This document shows, in pieces, positions 1 to 4,419 of a stretch of 10,118 nt of DNA. Both the position numbers and the translations under genes were made by a program. Source of the stretch: CAG-390 sp964590755 (GTDB taxonomy: Bacteria; Bacillota; Clostridia; Oscillospirales; CAG-272); contig CAZPYK010000059.1 in assembly GCA_964590755.1 (NCBI GenBank), positions 1 to 10,118 on the forward strand, read 5' to 3'. The notes under the pieces were generated by a model. That model made no database searches. It saw nothing but the letters and a program-made list of their open reading frames with translations, and was not told the origin of the DNA. The number at the start of each line of letters is the position of its first letter. The stretch's first letter is position 1.

Positions 1-35
1 TTCAAAAGCTCGGGCTGCTTCTGTGCTGACGGATA

Positions 36-57
36 CAACATTATTATCATTATGTTG
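36..57. promoter_or_regulatory. Operator-like palindrome, copy 1
   Basis: The outer arms CAACAT and ATGTTG are perfectly symmetric and the inner part is almost so. The reverse complement matches positions 246-267 at 19 of 22 bases, including the identical core ACATAATGATAAT. It lies at about +20 to +41 of the leftward promoter, where a bound protein could block elongation. It is read here as a repressor site shared with copy 2. The ATAATGATAAT core also resembles part of a Fur-type box, but the symmetry centre falls between two bases instead of on one. Confidence 0.5.
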
Positions 58-82
58 CTGACCGTATGATCGTTCTGAAGTA

Positions 83-111
83 ATAGTATCATAATTTTTA
101 GTTTTTGTCAA
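83..111 (-). promoter_or_regulatory. Strong leftward sigma-A-type promoter
   Basis: On the minus strand a perfect -35 box TTGACA (111-106) is followed after 17 bp by the -10 box TACTAT (88-83), which carries an extended TG at the correct place (TGATACTAT). Transcription would start near position 76 and leave the window leftward. This points to a divergent gene beyond the edge. The -35 box lies inside the left arm of the inverted repeat at 102-128. Confidence 0.7.
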
Positions 112-128
112 GATATTTTTGACAAAAA
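102..128. repeat. Inverted repeat over the leftward -35 box
   Basis: TTTTTGTCA (102-110) and TGACAAAAA (120-128) are exact reverse complements separated by 9 bp. The left arm contains most of the minus-strand -35 box; the right arm creates a mirror-image TTGACA on the plus strand (119-124) with no matching -10 box 17 bp downstream. It may be an operator or simply two promoter-like elements in opposition. Confidence 0.45.
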
Positions 129-147
129 GTTCAACAATACGACAAAA

Positions 148-208
148 ATCGCATACCAAAGGCCGACCAATGACAAGCTTTTTTCACTGGTCTCCTTTGT
201 CATGCGAT
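148..208. repeat. Long imperfect hairpin in the control region
   Basis: Three successive paired blocks are visible: ATCGCAT (148-154) with ATGCGAT (202-208), CAAAGG (157-162) with CCTTTG (194-199), and GACCA (165-169) with TGGTC (188-192). A further TGA/TCA pair (171-173 with 184-186) surrounds the loop. Small internal loops separate the blocks. On the minus strand it is followed by a short T run, so it could end antisense transcription. On the plus strand it lacks a T tract. It lies upstream of the proposed operon promoter, so it would act as DNA or in a different transcript. Confidence 0.5.
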
Positions 209-219
209 CAAAACGCAAT

Positions 220-233
220 ATCGGAATGCCGAT
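220..233. repeat. Small inverted repeat
   Basis: ATCGG (220-224) and CCGAT (229-233) pair around a 4-nt AATG loop. It sits between the long hairpin and the operator-like palindrome and touches the proposed -35 region of the operon promoter. A five-base stem can arise by chance. Confidence 0.3.
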
Positions 234-260
234 GTCGAATCATCACCACATAATGATAAT
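232..260 (+). promoter_or_regulatory. Possible operon promoter overlapped by palindrome copy 2
   Basis: A weak -35 match ATGTCG (232-237) lies 17 bp before the -10-like GATAAT (255-260), giving a start near 267 and a leader of about 80 nt. The -10 box lies inside the 245-268 palindrome, so a protein bound there would shut the promoter. No better plus-strand promoter was seen before the first gene. This is a tentative assignment. Confidence 0.35.
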
Positions 261-268
261 TATGTGGT
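245..268. promoter_or_regulatory. Operator-like palindrome, copy 2
   Basis: ACCACATAAT (245-254) and ATTATGTGGT (259-268) are perfect 10-bp reverse complements around a 4-bp GATA centre. Positions 246-267 match the reverse complement of copy 1 at 19 of 22 bases. The two symmetry centres lie 210 bp apart, close to 20 turns of B-DNA, which would place both sites on the same helix face. It covers the proposed -10 box of the operon. It probably binds a dimeric regulator; the protein is not identified in this window. Confidence 0.6.
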
Positions 269-336
269 AAACGCAAAGAAATAAATGCAGAAGATCGGCA
301 AATAAACGCCGAGGCGTAGCAACATCTTTTGATTTT

Positions 337-341
337 GGAGG
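337..341 (+). promoter_or_regulatory. Ribosome binding site that fixes the TIR gene start
   Basis: GGAGG lies 5 nt before the ATG at 347. The same frame is open from a TTG at 329, but that start would put this site inside the coding region, so 347 is preferred. Confidence 0.85.
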
Positions 342-346
342 TTCTT

Positions 347-1438
347 ATGGCAACAACGATTCCAAGTTATCCGGACACCGAAACAACGTTCCCCCGTACA
401 TATCTTGACAGAGAAACCCGTTCAAATCAAAACTATTACTTTGTGAGTTATTCGCATCGTGATCGGAGCAAGGTATTCGGCGCATTGACACGGTGGTATT
501 TGCAAGGAGTAAATTATTGGTATGATAAAGAGCTTGATCCCGGAGATGTATGGAACGAGCGCGTGGAGAGGATTTTGCGCCACGAAAACTGCCGAGGTGC
601 GCTTGTTTTTCTGAGCGAGAACTCGCTGATCAGTAAAGCGGTACGCCGTGAAATCGATATCATGCTTGATCGGCGCGAAAAAGAAGACGGTTTCAGATTG
701 ATCCCTATCATTATCGGAACGGATGATATCGAGAATTTGTGTGATAAAGTTATGAATAGCACAAGCATTCCAAATGAAGCCAAACGGGAGTTCTTCGCAG
801 GATATTATACAAAATTCAAAAAGAATTTTGAAGACACACTATATAAAACTTACGATGACGCACTTGAGGAAATATGCGATGTGTGCCAAAGGGCCGGAGT
901 CAACGAGAATCTGTCGTCGAACCTCGGAAATGATGAATTGCGTAGACTGACGTATAGGAACATCGACGGTGAAATGACATTTTCTTTCGGAAAATATCAG
1001 TTCGATGGCGGTAAAGGCAGTAAAGAAAAGGATATTGAATGGCTTTTTGTGGGTCGAAGCGGAGACAAATGTCATTTTGTTTCGAAATACTGCATCGATT
1101 TTAAGTATGAAAATGAAATTGTTTCGATGATAGAAAATGTCAAAAGCTCCATCGAGACAAATATCGACAAAAATAGAATTCAAATAGTTGACCTTGCGTT
1201 GCCGAATGAGGCGTTTTTGAATCGGAATCGCGATCGGATCAAGGCGGCGATTCCTTCCGATTTCGCAGACGGAAACAGGAAGCAGCTGTTGAGATTGTTT
1301 TGGATCTCGGAAAACGACGGGCACGACGCCAACAAACATGTTCTGTATAATTCGCAAAACGTTAAAATAGACCGAAAATTCAGCACGGATATGATCAATG
1401 CCGGTGTGCGGTTGTTGCTAACCGTCAAAATAATATAA
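347..1438 (+). CDS. TIR-domain protein with DUF6273-like C-terminal domain
   Basis: The product has 363 residues, with no signal peptide or membrane segment. Residues ~29-125 form a TIR domain: the first strand and box 1 read YYFVSYSHRD (30-39), the BB-loop region follows at WYDKELDPGD (58-67), and the S-ENS---(A)VRREI block places E102 where NAD-cleaving TIR domains carry their catalytic glutamate. Residues ~200-363 resemble DUF6273: an FGKYQF start, IEWLFVGRSGDKCHFVSKYCID (split over 230-251), a VDLALPNEAF stretch at 281-290, and an end INAGVRLLL matching the family's usual GVRP ending. TIR domains of bacterial defence systems often deplete NAD+ or make a signalling nucleotide; that role is inferred here. 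It is the first gene of the four-gene unit, 19 nt before the next. The DUF6273-like part may be a sensor or binding module. Confidence 0.92.
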   Translation: MATTIPSYPDTETTFPRTYLDRETRSNQNYYFVSYSHRDRSKVFGALTRWYLQGVNYWYDKELDPGDVWNERVERILRHENCRGALVFLSENSLISKAVRREIDIMLDRREKEDGFRLIPIIIGTDDIENLCDKVMNSTSIPNEAKREFFAGYYTKFKKNFEDTLYKTYDDALEEICDVCQRAGVNENLSSNLGNDELRRLTYRNIDGEMTFSFGKYQFDGGKGSKEKDIEWLFVGRSGDKCHFVSKYCIDFKYENEIVSMIENVKSSIETNIDKNRIQIVDLALPNEAFLNRNRDRIKAAIPSDFADGNRKQLLRLFWISENDGHDANKHVLYNSQNVKIDRKFSTDMINAGVRLLLTVKII

Positions 1439-1457
1439 AAGATCGGAGACAAGTAAA

Positions 1458-3500
1458 ATGGAAGAAAAGGCAAGATTAAAAACGATCATATTGAAAGAAA
1501 AAGAAGAGGGCGAGCGTTTTAATGAGTATGTTACTTCCGACGTAGTGGCAGCAGAGATCGCACTGGATCTTAAGGAGCTTTTTGATGAGGAGAAGGGTGG
1601 ATTCCCTCTGTCCGACAAAGTGGGATGCGGTACGATATCAAACGCAATGGCACTTTCAACGATCCTTGAGCTTGAGGATATGGGTGCCGACATTTCGGCT
1701 TTGGATGAGGCATTTCGTTCTACAATAAAACAAGTGTTCGATTCGGTGTATAACAACGGGAGTGTGAAGTTCGACGCAACTCCGTATTTCGAGGACGATA
1801 ACATGGATTCATATGTGGAAACGGCTTCAAAAGTAATGATCATTATGATCGACTTGAGAAAGTACGCTTATAAAAAAGCTATCGAAAAAGTCGATTTCGG
1901 AAAACCGTTGGAGCTGAAGGGAGAAGTTGTCGACAGCTTCGAAAAGCTCGCAAAAAAGGCAGAGCAGCTGATCATAGATGCCACCCGGTTCTTGAACGGT
2001 GCGGCTCTTCGTGTGGCCGATGAAGACGTAAAAATACGCAAACTTGGCGGAAAGGAAATAGATCGCCAAGATGTCACTCTGGACAAAAAAATCAAGTTTC
2101 GAGGTTGGGCGTTTACCAAGCCGCGTGAAGGCGAACATGAAGATTTTTCCACTTCCATCTATTATACATATCACGCCACCAATGCGTATTATTCGCTGTA
2201 CGAAGCTTATGATGAGATAATCGAGCATGCGCGCCGCACCGGCGTAGAAAATCTGCCCGAAGAAACGACAAAAAAAGCCAACCAAACGGAAAAAGAGCTT
2301 TATAAAATAGACAGGGAGTTCGTTAAACAATATTGGAAAGATTGTTTCGACGGATTAAGACAGAGAACAGCGTCTGCCGGACGTTATATCGAAGGCCTGT
2401 TGGAAAAAAACGGGGTGGACCTGGCTTACGATTATGTGAGAAGCAATTTTACGGGAATATCCTCATCGCGGATCATAGATTCCAAAGATGCCAACGCGGC
2501 CATCAATACCCTGTTTGTTGTGGCAATTTATTTGAATGCAGGTGTGGATGAGGATTATGAATGGGTAAGTAGCCAAGAATCCGATGTCGCCAAAAACAAG
2601 GATTGGTTCTACAATCAGATGCAATTTGCGATGTCCAACGTTCGCAAGATCTACAACTCCTTGAAGGTCAACCGGCGTCAGGATCTGATCGATTCGTTTA
2701 AGCTCAGGGATTCGCTTCAAAGCGATAAATATCCCGAGCGTTATCAGAAGTTGGTACAGGATTTCAGAAACCAATGTGCCGGTGTCGCGGTCGCGGTTTA
2801 TGATCTTGTCCCACTTCTTTGCAATACATATTCCACCGTGTTTGACTATTTGATCAAATATCCGCAGAGCGAGATGGGTGAAAACCGCGATCTTGTGTTG
2901 GAAAATCGCGTGAAGAAAGAGGGTAAAGAGATATGGCTTTGGGGAGATGCCAACGGCTTCAATGCAAACAACAATCTTTATTATGTTTTTGCTTTGGAAA
3001 ACTTTTATGATTACTATAATCATTATGAATTTGAGCTTAGCGGGAACGAGAAGAAATGGAAAGAGGAATATGAAAAAAAGATAGATAAGGCGGGCAAAGT
3101 AGCCGAACAGGAAAAGAACGAACTCAATCAAAAAATCGCAGACTGGGAAAGAAAGTTTAAAAATAAGGAAAAAGAGCTTGAAAATAAAAAATCAGCTCTC
3201 GATGAAGCTGTGACGAAATTGTTTGATGACTTGTTCGAAGGCAAACTGGTAGAAAGCTTGGAAAAATTGTTAAATGAAGCAGCGGACTATAAAACAAAAG
3301 AAGGCTCAGTTGATGGTGTACGTGGTGAATTCGAGAATAAAAGTAAATTAAGAATAGCGCTCGCGTTGTATGGCGCGCTGTACATTGAAAAAGACTTCAC
3401 AACATATGTGTCCGAACATAGTGGTGACGGAAGAAAGAAAGCTATCGATGATGCGATAGCCGCAAAATGGTTGGACAGTAACAAAAATAAAGCAAAATAA
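1458..3500 (+). CDS. Large helical protein with coiled coil, family not recognised
   Basis: The product has 680 residues, and GGAGA (1445-1449) lies 8 nt before the ATG. No known domain is recognised. It is rich in Lys, Glu, Asp and Tyr and looks almost entirely helical. Three stretches share a loose pattern of Gly-aromatic followed by a helix with small residues and an aliphatic end: 47-72 (GGFP...GCGTISNAMALSTI), 216-250 (GWAF...DFSTSIYY...AYYSL) and 494-518 (LWGDANGF...NNNLYYVFALENF). This faintly recalls alpha/alpha-toroid repeats of the prenyltransferase/terpene-cyclase type, but no catalytic motif supports such an enzyme. Residues ~528-585 are a strongly charged coiled coil (EKKWKEEYEKK onward), which suggests multimerisation or contact with a partner. 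There is no signal peptide or membrane helix, so it is probably cytoplasmic. Its place between the TIR gene and the ATPase gene suggests a scaffold or sensor subunit. Confidence 0.85.
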   Translation: MEEKARLKTIILKEKEEGERFNEYVTSDVVAAEIALDLKELFDEEKGGFPLSDKVGCGTISNAMALSTILELEDMGADISALDEAFRSTIKQVFDSVYNNGSVKFDATPYFEDDNMDSYVETASKVMIIMIDLRKYAYKKAIEKVDFGKPLELKGEVVDSFEKLAKKAEQLIIDATRFLNGAALRVADEDVKIRKLGGKEIDRQDVTLDKKIKFRGWAFTKPREGEHEDFSTSIYYTYHATNAYYSLYEAYDEIIEHARRTGVENLPEETTKKANQTEKELYKIDREFVKQYWKDCFDGLRQRTASAGRYIEGLLEKNGVDLAYDYVRSNFTGISSSRIIDSKDANAAINTLFVVAIYLNAGVDEDYEWVSSQESDVAKNKDWFYNQMQFAMSNVRKIYNSLKVNRRQDLIDSFKLRDSLQSDKYPERYQKLVQDFRNQCAGVAVAVYDLVPLLCNTYSTVFDYLIKYPQSEMGENRDLVLENRVKKEGKEIWLWGDANGFNANNNLYYVFALENFYDYYNHYEFELSGNEKKWKEEYEKKIDKAGKVAEQEKNELNQKIADWERKFKNKEKELENKKSALDEAVTKLFDDLFEGKLVESLEKLLNEAADYKTKEGSVDGVRGEFENKSKLRIALALYGALYIEKDFTTYVSEHSGDGRKKAIDDAIAAKWLDSNKNKAK

Positions 3501-3519
3501 TTATAACAGGAGAAAAAAC

Positions 3520-4419
3520 ATGATCAACATTTCGTTCTTTTCTTACAAAGGCGGAGCGGGTAGGACATCGCTCCTCTACAACACACTGCCTTTTTTGGCG
3601 GAAAAGCTGCAGGCAACGGAAGCCGAGCCGATCGTTGTTCTTGATCTTGATATTGACAGCAAGGGCCTGTCTTTCCTCTTGGATAAGCGCAATTTATGCC
3701 AAGTCAATACGATTGAGGTGCTTCGCCAAGACAGTTCGTTGGGCTTTAGAGCCGCCGGCGATATTAGTAACCATCCGTTTTTCGGCAAACTGCTTCCGAT
3801 CGGATATGCTGTGGGATTAGAAGATGACAGATCAATATTGTTTGTGTCCGCTCATCCCAAAGAGGGCGCTCGTTATCTTACCGAAAACGGTAATTACGAT
3901 CAAGGATCCATTTCCATGGAACTACTCGACACAATCTGTGATAATTATCATTGCAAGGCAATAGTTATGGATACTCCTGCCGGAAATCAGCTATCGGCGG
4001 AAAAAGCCCTGGAAATCTCCGACAAGGTCGTTATGACTATGCGTATAACTCAGCAGTTCCAAATGGGCACCGAGGAATTTTTGAGAGCTAAGTCTGCCGT
4101 GCGTGACGGAATAGAATACATCGTCGTCCCCAATGCCGTTCCGCCAACCGAAGGTACATTATATGATATCGATCGTATCATGTCGGATATTTCCGATGGC
4201 GCCAGGCACGCGCTCGAAGCTAGTGCGAGTTGCTTGAATCTGACGATGCTTGAAAACGGCCGCACCGGTGTAAATGAGGTCAACAGATTCAAGTTCAAGG
4301 AGGAGAATTTGCGCAAGATAGAACGGGATGGTACCACCCCGCTTGCGGAGGATGAGAGAAAAGCGGTTGAAATGTATAAGCTGCTCGCGGAGGTGCTGGC
4401 AAATGCCGTTAACACTTAA
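3520..4419 (+). CDS. KGGxGR-variant ParA/MinD-like (SIMIBI) ATPase
   Basis: The product has 299 residues, with AGGAG (3508-3512) 7 nt before the ATG. The N-terminus carries a deviant Walker A, YKGGAGRTS (9-17), in which the usual GK[ST] lysine is arginine (R15) while the ParA/MinD signature lysine (K10) is kept. A switch-like strand VVLDLDIDSKGLS (39-51) matches the DLDxxxxGL pattern of the KGGVGR-variant ATPases. Walker B is AIVMDTPAG (147-155) with D151. NVP-type base recognition is suggested by IVVPNAVPP (201-209). Such ATPases act as nucleotide-driven switches; the variant group often sits in conflict systems, not in chromosome partition. No parB-like gene or parS-like site lies nearby. 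The 3' end overlaps the next gene by 17 nt, so the two proteins are probably made together. Confidence 0.93.
   Translation: MINISFFSYKGGAGRTSLLYNTLPFLAEKLQATEAEPIVVLDLDIDSKGLSFLLDKRNLCQVNTIEVLRQDSSLGFRAAGDISNHPFFGKLLPIGYAVGLEDDRSILFVSAHPKEGARYLTENGNYDQGSISMELLDTICDNYHCKAIVMDTPAGNQLSAEKALEISDKVVMTMRITQQFQMGTEEFLRAKSAVRDGIEYIVVPNAVPPTEGTLYDIDRIMSDISDGARHALEASASCLNLTMLENGRTGVNEVNRFKFKEENLRKIERDGTTPLAEDERKAVEMYKLLAEVLANAVNT
4389..4393 (+). promoter_or_regulatory. Ribosome binding site that fixes the GNAT gene start
   Basis: GGAGG lies 9 nt before the ATG at 4403 and inside the end of the ATPase gene. The frame is also open from an ATG at 4328, but that would add 25 Arg- and Cys-rich residues that are simply the ATPase gene read in another frame. 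Confidence 0.8.

Larger units (their letters stand above)
1..346. other. Non-coding divergent control region upstream of the TIR operon
   Basis: No convincing gene lies here. The stretch is AT-rich and packed with symmetric sequence: a near-perfect palindrome at 36-57, a leftward sigma-A-type promoter at 83-111, a 9-bp inverted repeat at 102-128, a long imperfect hairpin at 148-208, a small hairpin at 220-233 and a 10-bp-arm palindrome at 245-268. The leftward promoter implies a divergently transcribed gene starting beyond the left edge, possibly the regulator of both units. A short reading frame on the minus strand runs from an ATG at 50 to the edge (16 codons) but has no ribosome binding site. 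Confidence 0.7.

Noticed and set aside
1..50. Minus-strand open frame running off the left edge from an ATG at 50
   Set aside because: Only 16 codons are visible, there is no ribosome binding site, and the start overlaps palindrome copy 1. A divergent gene probably exists but its start cannot be placed.
119..147. Plus-strand promoter using TTGACA at 119-124
   Set aside because: No acceptable -10 box is present 16-18 bp downstream (ACAAAA at the best position).
102..268. CRISPR array or phage attachment site
   Set aside because: The repeats are inverted, few and unevenly spaced, with no direct-repeat and spacer pattern and no integrase in the window.
329..346. Upstream TTG start for the TIR gene
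   Set aside because: It would place the GGAGG ribosome binding site inside the gene and lacks one of its own; ATG at 347 is well spaced.
2463..3131. 222-codon reading frame on the minus strand inside the coiled-coil gene
   Set aside because: Low-complexity Ile/Phe-rich translation typical of the complement of an AT-rich, Lys/Glu-rich gene, with no independent support.
4328..4402. Upstream ATG start for the GNAT gene
   Set aside because: The added residues are the out-of-frame reading of the ATPase gene end, and the GGAGG at 4389-4393 fits the ATG at 4403.
3520..4419. Plasmid or chromosome partition ParA
   Set aside because: No ParB gene or clustered parS-like repeats are nearby, the P-loop is of the KGGxGR variant, and the gene is embedded in a TIR unit.
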